A stretch of DNA of 64,000 nt from Leptospiraceae bacterium (GTDB lineage Bacteria; Spirochaetota; Leptospiria; Leptospirales; Leptospiraceae). Position 1 is the first letter of the stretch, and every line of letters starts with the position of its first letter. Shown here in pieces: positions 8,148-17,309 of this stretch. The position numbers were made by a program, and so were the translations under genes. The stretch spans positions 92,685 to 156,684 of the forward strand of contig JAKRSH010000031.1 of the NCBI GenBank assembly GCA_022402465.1. The letters are read 5' to 3'. The notes beneath the pieces were generated by a model that did not search any database, had not been told where the DNA came from, and worked only from the letters and a program-made list of their open reading frames with translations.

Positions 8148-9092
8148 ATGCGTCGTAATACCTCTTCTCTTTTTGGATATTCTATCTATCATCCCATCAA
8201 TCTCATTCTATTCTTTAATATTTTCATTTTTATTCTACAGAATATTAATTCTAAGGTTATGGATTTCCAATTCGGATTAATACCTATTCATGTGTTAGAT
8301 GGGAAAGTTTGGCAGTTGTTTACCTATGGATTCCTCCATTCTACCAGTTTTATTCCTCATATACTTTTTAATATGTATGGTTTCTATATGCTAAGCTCTA
8401 TCATAGAATCAACTATCGGTAAATGGAGGTTAGTTGCACTTTATTTTACCGCACAACTTGGTGGTGGAATTCTTGTTTTTGCATTTGGGATAATCAATGG
8501 ATTATTTTTTGAGAATCGAATGCCGCTTTTAGATCTTCCCTACAGTGTGACCATAGGAGCAAGTGGAGCTGTCTTCGGTCTCTTAGCAGTCTTTGGTTTA
8601 TTGTTTCCTGAAATGGATATTCTTTTACTTTTTATTCGAGTTCGTGCTAAGAATGCAGTATGGATTTCTTTAGCACTTGGATATGGATTTAGTCTATTGG
8701 GAGATTCCAATATTTCAAATACTTGCCATCTTGGTGGAGCCTTAACAGGATATGCATTTTACTATTTGATTCTTGAACCTAAGAGAAGATCTGGTAAATT
8801 TTCCATACCGAATTTTCTTGCAAATACAAGAAATGAATCCTTAGAGCAAGAGTTAAAACCTCCAGAACCCAAAATGGTAGATTATTTTGAAAAGCAAATT
8901 CAATCCAATGAGAAATTATTAAACCAATTAAAAACTGCCGATATAAAAGACATTCCAAATATATTAATTCCTATACAAGTCTCTAATGCAAATATTTGCC
9001 CTCCTATTGCCTACAATCCTGAGGATTCAACCTGCTTGCGTTGTGAGTGGCTTCCTAATTGTGCTTTGAGAAAACATGAGTCCAAGAAATAG
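8148..9092 (+). CDS. Rhomboid-family intramembrane serine protease with Cys-rich tail
   Basis: This 314-residue membrane protein has about six transmembrane segments. Rhomboids cut single-span membrane proteins within the bilayer. The catalytic Ser139 lies in GASGAVFG and the catalytic His194 in TCHLGGALTGY; HILFN (71-75) in TM2 provides the oxyanion-stabilising His and Asn. After TM6 (about 210) comes a cytosolic or periplasmic tail with a helical stretch and a terminal cysteine cluster (C284, C296, C299, C305: ICPP...CLRC...NC) that could bind zinc or an iron-sulfur centre, which is unusual for the family. The start ATG at 8148 lies after the upstream terminator; no good Shine-Dalgarno sequence is visible. 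Confidence 0.88.
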   Translation: MRRNTSSLFGYSIYHPINLILFFNIFIFILQNINSKVMDFQFGLIPIHVLDGKVWQLFTYGFLHSTSFIPHILFNMYGFYMLSSIIESTIGKWRLVALYFTAQLGGGILVFAFGIINGLFFENRMPLLDLPYSVTIGASGAVFGLLAVFGLLFPEMDILLLFIRVRAKNAVWISLALGYGFSLLGDSNISNTCHLGGALTGYAFYYLILEPKRRSGKFSIPNFLANTRNESLEQELKPPEPKMVDYFEKQIQSNEKLLNQLKTADIKDIPNILIPIQVSNANICPPIAYNPEDSTCLRCEWLPNCALRKHESKK

Positions 9093-9134
9093 AAAAAACT
9101 TTGACAAAAATCTTTCCAAAAATAAGTTTTTTAT

Positions 9135-9608
9135 ATGACAGAAGAAAATAGAAGATCTGTACTTCATGATATCTTAAAGAGAGAAAGAGAAAATAAAAAG
9201 CTTCTTAAAGAAAAATCTCCCACAGTTTCTAAGTCTGTTTCAACAGCAAAATCACAAATTGATGAAAAATCATCTCCTTCTCAATCAGATGCATCCAAAT
9301 CCAAAACATCCTCAAAATACTATGACGATGCACTTGCTGATGTGATTTTGGATTTGCGATTCTATTTTCTTCGTGAGGGCGACTTCACTGGACAATTCAA
9401 GGCACTATATACCGAACTTGCAAGCGAGATGAACAAGTATGGAATCAATGCTCGCAAATACTTGGATTATGTTCGGGAGTCATTTGATCGCTATAAGAAT
9501 ACTCATAAGATGATGCCATTAGATCCCATGAATCTGAAAGCCTATAAGTATGTAGAAGCAAGCTTTCGGGAACTTCTGAAGATGATGCAACTTAAGTTTA
9601 AAAAGTAA
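9135..9608 (+). CDS. Hypothetical charged protein, conserved-looking
   Basis: This 157-residue soluble protein has a Lys/Ser-rich, probably disordered N-terminus (residues 1-65) and a compact helical C-terminal domain (about 68-155: YYDDALADVILDLRFYFLREG, then KYLDYVRESFDRY and YVEASFRELLKMM). No enzyme motif is visible. A TTGACA hexamer at 9101-9106 could be the -35 element of its own promoter, but no matching -10 is convincing. It lies between rhomboid and the Rrf2 regulator; the context does not tell its role. Confidence 0.55.
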   Translation: MTEENRRSVLHDILKRERENKKLLKEKSPTVSKSVSTAKSQIDEKSSPSQSDASKSKTSSKYYDDALADVILDLRFYFLREGDFTGQFKALYTELASEMNKYGINARKYLDYVRESFDRYKNTHKMMPLDPMNLKAYKYVEASFRELLKMMQLKFKK

Positions 9609-9647
9609 TTGTCTGCTATTTTAAATCATTTTTCTATTTTACCGATT

Positions 9648-9658
9648 AGGGATTCCCT
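9648..9658. promoter_or_regulatory. Short palindrome upstream of the NsrR-like gene, possible operator
   Basis: AGGGATTCCCT at 9648-9658 is an 11-base perfect palindrome around one central base, flanked by weaker symmetry (GATT to its left, AATC to its right). It sits 13 bases before the Rrf2 start codon, where an autoregulatory operator would be expected. The sequence is short, so chance cannot be excluded. Confidence 0.3.
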
Positions 9659-9671
9659 TTAGAATCATCCT

Positions 9672-10106
9672 ATGCACCTCAGCAAATACACAGACTATTC
9701 CTTTCGTATCCTAATGTATCTCGGTACACATGAAGATCGTCTTGTCACTATTTCAGAAGTATCCAAACGCTACACTATTTCCAAGAACCATTTAGTCAAA
9801 ATTGTACACCATCTCGCTCAAGCTGGTATTATTAAATCCGTACCAGGTAAGAAAGGTGGGATCACCCTAGGCAAGGATCCAAAGAAAATCAACTTGCTTG
9901 ATGTCATTGAAATTACAGAAAGTAATTTTGATCTAGCTGAGTGCTTTACGGAACATGGTTATTGTGTGATCCAAAACAATTGTAAGCTAACCAAAATTCT
10001 TACAGAGGCATTGTTTAGCTTTTTCAAAGTAATGGGTAAATACAATCTTTCGGACCTGCTAAGGAATGATCAATTGCGAAACCAACTCCGTAAAATGGCT
10101 GTATAG
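9672..10106 (+). CDS. Rrf2-family regulator, NsrR-like (iron-sulfur, NO sensing)
   Basis: This 144-residue protein has the usual Rrf2 length. The N-terminal winged helix begins HLSKYTDYSFRILMYL and has the family's ISKNHLVKIVHHLAQAGII recognition region and the GKKGGITL wing. Three cysteines follow in NsrR-like spacing (ECFTEHGYCVIQNNCKL: C-x6-C-x5-C, residues about 95-109), which in NsrR and IscR ligate an iron-sulfur cluster. The CVI..NCKL context favours NsrR, a repressor relieved by nitric oxide. It is transcribed toward mutL with a 28-base gap. No obvious NO-detoxification gene is adjacent, so targets lie elsewhere; the cbb3 operon and ODP gene in this window are candidates by inference only. 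Confidence 0.8.
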   Translation: MHLSKYTDYSFRILMYLGTHEDRLVTISEVSKRYTISKNHLVKIVHHLAQAGIIKSVPGKKGGITLGKDPKKINLLDVIEITESNFDLAECFTEHGYCVIQNNCKLTKILTEALFSFFKVMGKYNLSDLLRNDQLRNQLRKMAV

Positions 10107-10134
10107 AATTTTCCTTACTTCTTAAACTGGTTTC

Positions 10135-11940
10135 ATGGGGAAGATTCATAGCTTACAACAAGATTTAATCAACCAAATCGCTGCCGGTGAAGTCATAGAA
10201 TCTTCTCATTCTATTCTAAAGGAATGTATAGAGAACTCTGTCGATGCAGGAGCAAGTCAAATTAGCATTGAGACTAAGGCAGCTGGTCTCGATAAGATAG
10301 TTATCGTTGATAATGGTTCAGGTATCTTAGAAGAAGATCTTGAGTTAGCTGTTATGCGACATGCAACTTCAAAGATAGAATTTCTTCCTGACTTAGATTC
10401 ATTATGTACTTATGGTTTCCGAGGTGAAGCACTTGCTTCCATAGCTTCTGTTTCTAAGATGAGTTTGGAAAGCGGTGTGGAGTCATCAAGATTTGCCTAT
10501 AAGATAGAACTAGAGAATGGTAGAATTACATCCAAAGAGCCAACTGCTCATTTTGTTGGAACTAAAATTGAAATTCATGATTTATTTTACAATACACCAG
10601 TTAGACGGAAGTTTTTAAAATCAGAAAACTCAGAAGATCGCAAGAATAAATCTCGCATACAAATATCAGCCTTGACCAGACCGAATGTTGCATTCCATTA
10701 TGTTCAGGATGGAAAGACTATCTATCGTCTAGCTAGCGAGGATAGGCAAGAAAGAATCATTTCTATTTTTGGTGAGAATCTCAGGGACCATCTCCTGCCC
10801 ATTGAATACGAACGTAATGGCATGAAGATTACAGGTTTTATATCTGATCCAGATTTCTATAGATCCAATCGTATGGGCCAATACTTCTTCGTAAATGATA
10901 GACCCATTGATTTAAAGCATGGATCTTATCTTTTAAAGAAATGCTATGATGAATTATTGCCACCAGGTGCCCATCCTTGGTGTTTTCTATACTTTGAAAT
11001 CCCCCCAGATCGTATTGATGTAAATGTACATCCCCAGAAGAAGGAAATTCGCTTTCTAGATGATGAATTTATCAATGGATTTTTAATTTCTGCTCTTCAA
11101 AGGGAATTACGATCTTCAACTCCAGTTAGTTTCTTAGAGCTGAAGAAGCGCATGTCAGCACCTATTCGGGGTACAGGGAATTTTGCATCCTTTCAACCGA
11201 ATAATCAAAATTATGTGCAAGATTCTAGTCAGACTTCTCAATTTCAGGACATTTTGCACAGAGATATCTTCCCCAATGCAGAAAGGAGGGAAGCTTATGA
11301 ACTTTCCAATACAGGAGCCGGTACCAATCTTTCTGAATTGACTGATTCTCCGATCAAGCACAGTCAATTTATTCCTAAGCGCCATTATGGAATATTATTT
11401 GAGACTTTTATTTTAGCCGAGGCTGAGGATGGATTGTACATCATTGATCAACATACTGCTCATGAGCGAATTCGTTATGAAGAAGTATTAAAGAAACTTA
11501 AATCAAAGGGATATGGTACCCAACCTCTACTAACTCCTATTCGACTGGATCTCTCAAATGATGAGGCAGAAGATATCTTAAGTAAGCAGACCGACTTGCA
11601 AGAATTGGGAATAGGTATTGAAGATTTTGGAAACGGTTCTTTGGTAATTCGTGAGGTTCCTGGTTATATGGACTCAGGCAAGGAGAAAGAAACCATCCTT
11701 GATTTTATGAATCGAACCTTGCACTCTGATACAGCCGAACCAGAACCTTATGACCTAATGGCAAAATCGGTAGCCTGTAGATCAGCAATCCGTAAGGGTT
11801 CTCAGGTTTCTGATCCTATCATTTCAGAAATTTTAAATAGGCTTAGTTATTGTGATAATCCAGCACGTTGCCCACATGGAAGACCCACCCTTGTAAAACT
11901 AACAAGAGATGATTTGGAAAAAATGTTCCATAGAAAATGA
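10135..11940 (+). CDS. mutL: DNA mismatch repair protein MutL
   Basis: This 601-residue protein has the GHKL ATPase N-terminus: NQIAAGEVI, then [14 protein letters not shown] with the catalytic Glu30 and Mg-binding Asn34, DNGSGI and [11 protein letters not shown]. The C-terminal dimerisation domain holds the endonuclease motif [13 protein letters not shown] (about residues 437-449) together with ACRSAIRKG and CPHGRPT, so it should be a nicking MutL of the type found in bacteria lacking MutH. It works with MutS after replication. The ATG at 10135 puts the first ATPase helix at the normal distance. It probably shares a transcript with the upstream Rrf2 gene or has its own promoter. Confidence 0.95.
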   Translation: MGKIHSLQQDLINQIAAGEVIESSHSILKECIENSVDAGASQISIETKAAGLDKIVIVDNGSGILEEDLELAVMRHATSKIEFLPDLDSLCTYGFRGEALASIASVSKMSLESGVESSRFAYKIELENGRITSKEPTAHFVGTKIEIHDLFYNTPVRRKFLKSENSEDRKNKSRIQISALTRPNVAFHYVQDGKTIYRLASEDRQERIISIFGENLRDHLLPIEYERNGMKITGFISDPDFYRSNRMGQYFFVNDRPIDLKHGSYLLKKCYDELLPPGAHPWCFLYFEIPPDRIDVNVHPQKKEIRFLDDEFINGFLISALQRELRSSTPVSFLELKKRMSAPIRGTGNFASFQPNNQNYVQDSSQTSQFQDILHRDIFPNAERREAYELSNTGAGTNLSELTDSPIKHSQFIPKRHYGILFETFILAEAEDGLYIIDQHTAHERIRYEEVLKKLKSKGYGTQPLLTPIRLDLSNDEAEDILSKQTDLQELGIGIEDFGNGSLVIREVPGYMDSGKEKETILDFMNRTLHSDTAEPEPYDLMAKSVACRSAIRKGSQVSDPIISEILNRLSYCDNPARCPHGRPTLVKLTRDDLEKMFHRK

Positions 11941-11995
11941 GGAAAATTTAATTTCCTTGAATTCAATCTACAAGATACTGACCTAAAGAATCAAG

Positions 11996-12604
11996 ATGAG
12001 TAGAAACGCACTAGCCAAAAAAGGCATGACGATGAGAGAAAAGGAGATCATTCTCCTTCAGAAAATAAAAGCAGGAGATAAAACTGCTTACATGACTCTT
12101 GTAAGTCCTTATCGAGAAAGACTATTCCGTAAGGCAGTCTCCATGGTAAAAGACGGGGATGATGCAGAAGACATTGTACAAGATGCTTTGATTTCTGGTT
12201 ATAAATCCATTCAGAATTTTCGAGCAGAGGCAGGAGTATATACCTGGCTCTATAGAATTGTTGTAAACAAATCCAAGGATCTACTTGCTAAGAAAAAGCG
12301 TGGTAGAGAAAAGCCTATCGATGACTCCCAAGATAACCAATTTATGGACGAAAGAATGGGTTATGAAAAAAAATTGGAACTTTTTGAAGAGTCGAAGTAT
12401 CTAAAAGACAAGATCGATGCTTTGGAAGATATTTACAAAGAGGTGATCGAGTTAAGGTATTTCCAAGAAATGTCTTATTCTCAGATTGCTGAAGTTCTAG
12501 AATGCAATATTGGAACCGTAAAGAGTCGCCTCTTCAAAGCAAAAGAATTTTTAAAACATTCTATATTGCAGGACAATAAAGGAGAAGGTTATTTTGGCTC
12601 TTGA
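11996..12604 (+). CDS. ECF-type RNA polymerase sigma factor
   Basis: This 202-residue protein has sigma region 2 (YRERLFRKAVSMVKDGDDAEDIVQDALISGYKSI, then FRAEAGVYTWLYRIVVNKSKDLL, residues about 35-100) and region 4 (VIELRYFQEMSYSQIAEVLECNIGTVKSRLFKAKEFL, about 145-185) with nothing between them, which is the ECF layout. Translation might begin at an internal ATG (MTMREKE, residue 11). The next gene begins inside its last codons and encodes a membrane-spanning protein, the usual arrangement for a sigma and its anti-sigma. The stimulus is unknown. Confidence 0.9.
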   Translation: MSRNALAKKGMTMREKEIILLQKIKAGDKTAYMTLVSPYRERLFRKAVSMVKDGDDAEDIVQDALISGYKSIQNFRAEAGVYTWLYRIVVNKSKDLLAKKKRGREKPIDDSQDNQFMDERMGYEKKLELFEESKYLKDKIDALEDIYKEVIELRYFQEMSYSQIAEVLECNIGTVKSRLFKAKEFLKHSILQDNKGEGYFGS

Positions 12605-13151
12605 AATCAAATTATTTTCGAAAATACGGGAACTCTTACAGAGAAAAGAAGTGGAAGAGGATATAATCCTTGAACATAAGTTAGTTGATTTATTCTGTCA
12701 GGTTCGTAAGTGGGAAGAGAAAAACCCAATTAAACTTTCTACAAGTTTTGATGAAAGAGTTTTTGAGAATATCAAAAATCTTGAAATCGATAACCCAAAT
12801 TGGAAAGAAAGAATCCTCCCTTATTTTCTTGAGAATAGACCTATGCAATATGGAATAACAGTTGCTCTTGCTTCCGTTCTTGCAGTTGTTATGATTTCAA
12901 GATCTGGCACTTCTGTTCCCCAATCTCTTTCTGATTCAGCAGGTGTGATTATTGATAACACTTCCTACTTAGACAAACCTTCCTCAGTTGAATATGCTGA
13001 CTCCTACCACAAGCGTGTATTCTTAGAACAAATGAAGCAAGACCCCAAAGGAATAGAAACTCTTTCTAAATTAGAAGCCTACTATCTTTCTACGGGAAAG
13101 CAATCAGTCGCTAATGAAATTAGAAACTTTATTGAGGAAGCTCGCCGTTAA
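12594..13151 (+). CDS. Putative membrane anti-sigma factor partner of the ECF sigma
   Basis: This 185-residue protein starts at a TTG (12594-12596) preceded by a strong Shine-Dalgarno sequence (GGAGAAGG, 12581-12588) inside the sigma gene; the two genes overlap by 11 bases. Residues 1-80 would be cytosolic, one membrane span lies near residues 85-102 (ITVALASVLAVVMI), and about 80 residues would lie outside. This is the topology of an anti-sigma factor that holds its sigma at the membrane. The zinc motif HxxxCxxC of the ZAS family is absent; only a single Cys (LFCQV) is present. The role is inferred from position and topology, not from a conserved domain. Confidence 0.6.
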   Translation: MALEIKLFSKIRELLQRKEVEEDIILEHKLVDLFCQVRKWEEKNPIKLSTSFDERVFENIKNLEIDNPNWKERILPYFLENRPMQYGITVALASVLAVVMISRSGTSVPQSLSDSAGVIIDNTSYLDKPSSVEYADSYHKRVFLEQMKQDPKGIETLSKLEAYYLSTGKQSVANEIRNFIEEARR

Positions 13152-14052
13152 GAATAGAGTTTGATTCAATTAAGAATCTTTTTGTTCGGTTGATTTCGTT
13201 CGGATAATCTCTCTCTGAAAAATTTTCCAAGATACTAAGTGCAAAAGCCTGGGTTCTCCAGGCTGTTTTCTTTTGAAACTTTGCCGTTTGGGTATTTTGA
13301 AAATGGTTCAAGCGAATCATTTGATCCATCCAATGATCTAAGTCTTGTTTCTTTTTGGGTTTTTGGTTTCTAAAGATTCCTCTTCTAAGCCCCAAAACTG
13401 GAATAGCAAAAGATTTGGATTCCGCATCCATTTGGGTTGAATCTATTTCTTGACAAATCAATTGTAAATCCCGCCAGAAGTTGCATTGCCTATTGAATCT
13501 TAATGGGTCATCCAGGAAAGAGTGAAGGTAGAGATTTTTGCCATCGTCATTGAGTCCAGTACCCAAGTAGCATTCTGCAATTAAATAGCCATATTCGGAG
13601 GATTGCAGAGAAGACTTTGAAATGGGTTCTAATATTTCTAAGGCTTGAGAAAATTCACCCAAACGAAGGTGACAGATAGAAAGACCCTTTAAACTGCTAA
13701 GATCTAAGCCATTCCAACCTTCCATTCGAAAAGAAATTCTAAGATGGTGTATTGCCTCTTCGAGCACGCACTGTAAAGCAGTTTGTAGAATTGTATCTCT
13801 AGGGAAATTTCTCGATACAATTTCGGTTTCGAATAAATCAAGATAATTAAGTAGTGCCTTTCCTCTTTCTTTGCCTTCACTTAGGCTGAGTAAATGATCT
13901 AATTTATTATCCCAAAAGCTAGATATATAGTATCCAGCCTTCCAAGTTTCTTCTTGCGGTGCTCCATCCAGTAAGAGGGAGAAGATTGTCTTTGCTTTTT
14001 CAAATTCACCATCTCTTAAAAAGAAGATAGCCTCTTCTACATTTCCTGGCAT
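13129..14052 (-). CDS. TPR-like helical protein, unknown function
   Basis: This 307-residue protein is built of helical pairs with TPR-like spacing (AIFFLRDGEFEKAKTIFSLLL; GLSICHLRLGEFSQALEILEPI; YLIAECYLGTGLNDDGKNLYL). It has no signal peptide and no catalytic motif, so it is probably a cytosolic scaffold. It is downstream of HPF on the same strand with a 12-base gap and probably shares its transcript. Its 3' end overlaps the convergent anti-sigma gene by 23 bases. Confidence 0.6.
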   Translation of the reverse strand: MPGNVEEAIFFLRDGEFEKAKTIFSLLLDGAPQEETWKAGYYISSFWDNKLDHLLSLSEGKERGKALLNYLDLFETEIVSRNFPRDTILQTALQCVLEEAIHHLRISFRMEGWNGLDLSSLKGLSICHLRLGEFSQALEILEPISKSSLQSSEYGYLIAECYLGTGLNDDGKNLYLHSFLDDPLRFNRQCNFWRDLQLICQEIDSTQMDAESKSFAIPVLGLRRGIFRNQKPKKKQDLDHWMDQMIRLNHFQNTQTAKFQKKTAWRTQAFALSILENFSERDYPNEINRTKRFLIESNSILNGELPQ

Positions 14053-14064
14053 GGAGCGAAGAAC

Positions 14065-14352
14065 TTAGTGTTTGGACATTTTGTCGTGGTGCTTGGATAC
14101 TTGGGCTTGGATCTTATCTTCTAGACCATCGATACAGGCATAGATATCCTTATTCGTATTATGTGCATTAAAAAAGGAGCCGTCGCCATGCAAATTCATA
14201 TTGGCATGAACCTCTCCATGAATCATTTCAAAGGAGATATCACAGGATACAATTTTATGAAGAAATTTACTTACTCTATCAATCTTCTCATCACTGTATT
14301 CTTCTGCTGGAATTGATCTATCCATATGCTTCCATGTATAATTTATTTTCAT
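14065..14352 (-). CDS. hpf: Ribosome hibernation-promoting factor (short HPF/RaiA)
   Basis: This 95-residue protein has the beta-alpha-beta-beta-beta-alpha pattern of HPF/YfiA: INYTWKHMDRS, the helix DEKIDRVSKFLHKI, ISFEMIHGEVHANMNLHG, and a terminal helix YACIDGLEDKIQAQVSKHHDKMSKH. These proteins bind the 30S subunit decoding centre and inactivate ribosomes in stationary phase. The length corresponds to the short form, without the C-terminal dimerisation domain that forms 100S particles alone. It lies upstream of a TPR gene and divergent from the DUF4912 gene. Confidence 0.85.
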   Translation of the reverse strand: MKINYTWKHMDRSIPAEEYSDEKIDRVSKFLHKIVSCDISFEMIHGEVHANMNLHGDGSFFNAHNTNKDIYACIDGLEDKIQAQVSKHHDKMSKH

Positions 14353-14471
14353 ACTTATTTATTTCTCCCTTTCGATTTCTTATAAAGATAAGATAATTCG
14401 CAAGAACTAAGAGTCAATAAAAAAGAATTGAATCTTTCCTATAGGTAGGTAGAATAGGGAAGGTTATTCAA

Positions 14472-15197
14472 ATGACTCCTAAGAAGAAAGGTACAAAACC
14501 AATTGCTAAAAAGAAAGTGAAATCTCCTTCCGAGGAAAAAGTTAAACTGATTCTAAATAGCAAGAAATCTCCTTCTACTCAGGCGAAGCCTACCCAAGAA
14601 AAAAGCAAATCTAAAGATCTACCTTCTGTTAAATTAAATGTAGGCAAGATTTATGAAGATGAGAAATTTCAGAAACCACTATCATATTTGAATTTTGATA
14701 TAATTAAGATCCTTACTAAAAATCCATGGGAAGCTTATATCTTTTGGAATATAAATGGAAATACCTACCAAAAATGTGTGGATCATTTTCAAGTACCGAG
14801 TGAAAGTATTCAGCTCGAAATATGCTTAGATTACTTGGAAGAAAATGGGATCAAGAAAACTCGTTCTATTTCGATTCATCCCTTATCGAATAATTACTAT
14901 TGTAAATTTGAAAATCCCGTTGCTAACTTAAAAGCTTTAATCTATGCCAATTATTCTGATAGAAAATACCTTCTGTTTGATTCCGCCCAAGTGAGTCTGC
15001 CTATGGATCATGCTTCCTTTAAATTTGATGAACAATGGATCAATCAAGAATGGGTAGAGCATGGCTTAATTGCCAAAGATGCAAATGGAAATATTGTATT
15101 TCAATCATCACCTCAAAGGGAACAAACCCATGCTTCAACCCAAAAGATGAGTTTTGGATCTTCAGGAAATTCCTCTTCTCGTGCAATTGGTTCTTAA
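14472..15197 (+). CDS. DUF4912-domain protein
   Basis: This 241-residue protein has a Lys/Ser-rich N-terminus (about residues 1-55, likely disordered), then a DUF4912-type domain with the hallmark LTKNPWEAYIFWNI (about 79-92) and a beta-rich remainder, and a Ser/Gln-rich tail. DUF4912 domains resemble carbohydrate-binding or SH2-like folds and often sit beside glycan-branching enzymes. Here it is nine bases upstream of a GH57 branching-enzyme-like gene, so a role in glycogen or alpha-glucan metabolism is likely but not shown. Confidence 0.75.
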   Translation: MTPKKKGTKPIAKKKVKSPSEEKVKLILNSKKSPSTQAKPTQEKSKSKDLPSVKLNVGKIYEDEKFQKPLSYLNFDIIKILTKNPWEAYIFWNINGNTYQKCVDHFQVPSESIQLEICLDYLEENGIKKTRSISIHPLSNNYYCKFENPVANLKALIYANYSDRKYLLFDSAQVSLPMDHASFKFDEQWINQEWVEHGLIAKDANGNIVFQSSPQREQTHASTQKMSFGSSGNSSSRAIGS

Positions 15198-15206
15198 GGA
15201 ATATAC

Positions 15207-16796
15207 ATGTCAATAGTAGGAAATCTTTTATTCGTTCTACATGCTCATCTTCCCTTTGTTAGGCATCCAGGTTATAAGAGACCCTTTATTGAAGAAAACT
15301 GGTTGAATGAGGCCATCCTTGAGACTTACATTCCCTTGCTGCGAGTTTTTCGAAACCTAAAGCAAGAAGGGATCTATTTCCGTATCACTATGTCTTTTTC
15401 CCCTTCTTTATCCTCCATGTTAGTTGATGCTTATTTGCAGGATAAATTTCGCTCCTATATTTCTAACCTCATTCAATTGGGCGAGAAAGAAGTGGAGCGA
15501 ACGACTTATGATTCTCATTTGAATTATCTCTCTAAGAAATACCTGGGGCATTTTCAAGATACACTTAAGATCTTTGATGAGTTGAATGGTGATCTCACGA
15601 AAGGCTTCCGAGAGTTTCTAGAAAATGGAAGTTTGGAAATTATCACCTGTCCTGCGACCCATGGCTTCCTTCCATTTATGGAATCGGAGCCTGCCTCTGT
15701 CAAAGCACAAATTCGCAATGGAAGGCGAACCCACAGAAGAATTTGGGGGCGTGATCCAAAGGGAATTTGGCTTTCTGAATGTGGATACTACAAAGGCTTG
15801 GAAAAGCACTTAGCCGACGAAGGATTGAAGTATTTCTTTGTAGATACTCACGGTATAGAGCATGCTGAACCAAGACCAAAGTATGGAGTTTATGCGCCTG
15901 TTGAAGTGGGAGAAGGTGTTTTTGCATTCGGTCGTGATCCAGAAAGTTCGAGGCAAGTATGGAGTTCCCAAGATGGTTACCCTGGTGATTTTCGTTATAG
16001 AGAATACTATCGCGATATTGGACATGACTTAGATTACAATTATATCCACCATTATCTCAATTCGGATGGAATTCGTATCAATACAGGAATCAAATACCAC
16101 CGTATAACAGGTAAAGAATCGTATAAGGAATACTATAATCCAGATGCGGCTATGGAAGCTTGCGGAAATCATGCTACGGACTTTTTGAATCGAAGAATAG
16201 AACAAGCAAAGAACTTCTACAATGAAATGGGACAGGCAGCCATAATTGTCAGTCCATATGATGCGGAATTGTATGGACATTGGTGGTATGAGGGTCCACA
16301 GTTTATCGAGTATTTATTTAAAAAGATACACTTTGACCAAGATTCTATTCGACCTATACACGCTTTGGAATCTCCAGGAATCGTAAATCGAATCCAAAGT
16401 GTAAGAATGTCTATGTCAAGTTGGGGGGAAAATGGATACGGTGATGTTTGGCTCAATAAGACCAACGACTGGATCTATCCGCATTTACTTGCAGCCGCTG
16501 CAGATATGCAGGCTATTGCTCACAGCTATAAGACAACTGCGGATGCCTGGCAGATTCGAGTTTTGAATCAAATGGGTAGGGAACTCTTGCTTGCTCAAAG
16601 CTCAGATTGGGCATTTATTATGAAGACAGGAACTATGGTTGACTACGCAGTTCGCAGAACAAATGTTCATGTGAATCTGTTCTACCATCTTAAGTCAATG
16701 CTTACAAATGATGATAGAGATGATAAGAACCTAGACCAAATGGAAGTAGAACACAATATATTTCCAGATATATCCTTTAAGGATTGGATAAAGTAA
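15207..16796 (+). CDS. GH57 (DUF1957-type) alpha-1,4-glucan branching enzyme-like protein
   Basis: This 529-residue cytosolic protein has family 57 landmarks: LLFVLHAHLPFVRHPG at the N-terminus, CPATHGFLP (about 149-157), the nucleophile Glu191 in WLSECGYY, and the acid/base Asp352 in SPYDAELYGHWW, followed by a helical C-terminus that closes the branching-type active site. Such enzymes create alpha-1,6 branches in glycogen. It is paired with the DUF4912 protein in one operon. Its last 20 bases overlap the convergent small exported protein gene. Confidence 0.88.
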   Translation: MSIVGNLLFVLHAHLPFVRHPGYKRPFIEENWLNEAILETYIPLLRVFRNLKQEGIYFRITMSFSPSLSSMLVDAYLQDKFRSYISNLIQLGEKEVERTTYDSHLNYLSKKYLGHFQDTLKIFDELNGDLTKGFREFLENGSLEIITCPATHGFLPFMESEPASVKAQIRNGRRTHRRIWGRDPKGIWLSECGYYKGLEKHLADEGLKYFFVDTHGIEHAEPRPKYGVYAPVEVGEGVFAFGRDPESSRQVWSSQDGYPGDFRYREYYRDIGHDLDYNYIHHYLNSDGIRINTGIKYHRITGKESYKEYYNPDAAMEACGNHATDFLNRRIEQAKNFYNEMGQAAIIVSPYDAELYGHWWYEGPQFIEYLFKKIHFDQDSIRPIHALESPGIVNRIQSVRMSMSSWGENGYGDVWLNKTNDWIYPHLLAAAADMQAIAHSYKTTADAWQIRVLNQMGRELLLAQSSDWAFIMKTGTMVDYAVRRTNVHVNLFYHLKSMLTNDDRDDKNLDQMEVEHNIFPDISFKDWIK

Positions 16797-17235
16797 GGTT
16801 AGAAAGCTCTATATTCGAACTTGCATTCGTGCAAGATTCCCATTTCTGCATATAATCTTTAGAGGGAATGATTTTTCTATCCATGAATTGGTAGATTTTT
16901 GCAGCTTGCATAAAATGTTTTTTACCAGTGCAAACGGAAGAGAGATTCATAAAACTGCTTACCATAGCCAAATGAGTTTTCGCTGTTTCTTCCGAGTGAC
17001 CCAAACCCAAGCCTTCGCTGATTCCAAGTGAAATTTGAAGATCTTGGATAGCGTCTTGGTATTTACCCAGCTCATTCAATTTGAGACCTTTTTCTAGGTA
17101 GTGTTTTGCAAAAGTCATAGCTTTTCGAGGTCTTTCTTTATCCAAAATAGATTTAACCTTAGTGATTGGATCGTTAGCCCAGAGACTTGCTGAAAAAAGG
17201 AGCAGGCTGCTGAAAAATAGTATGTTCTTATTCAT
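16777..17235 (-). CDS. Small exported TPR-like protein
   Basis: This 152-residue protein has a clear type I signal peptide (MNKNILFFSSLLLFSASLWA, cleavage before NDP). The mature part is helical with one TPR-like unit (YLEKGLKLNELGKYQDAIQDLQISL) and two cysteines (CTGKK, ESCTN) that could form a disulfide in the periplasm. I do not recognise a family. It overlaps the end of the GH57 gene convergently and lies 74 bases from the start of rnpB, divergent from it. Confidence 0.5.
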   Translation of the reverse strand: MNKNILFFSSLLLFSASLWANDPITKVKSILDKERPRKAMTFAKHYLEKGLKLNELGKYQDAIQDLQISLGISEGLGLGHSEETAKTHLAMVSSFMNLSSVCTGKKHFMQAAKIYQFMDRKIIPSKDYMQKWESCTNASSNIELSNLTLSNP

Positions 17236-17309
17236 TTATTATCCCTGATTAATAAAATTCTTCTTCAATTATATGTATGCATAGATTGTACCATTTTTCA
17301 TTCTGGTTT

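Noticed and set aside
8053..8280. Frame of 75 codons starting before the rhomboid gene
   Set aside because: It runs through the intrinsic terminator at 8075-8107 and overlaps the rhomboid gene in another frame; the rhomboid frame has all family motifs.
15618..16465. Several overlapping frames on both strands within the GH57 gene
   Set aside because: All lie inside the well-supported GH57 reading frame and show no motifs.
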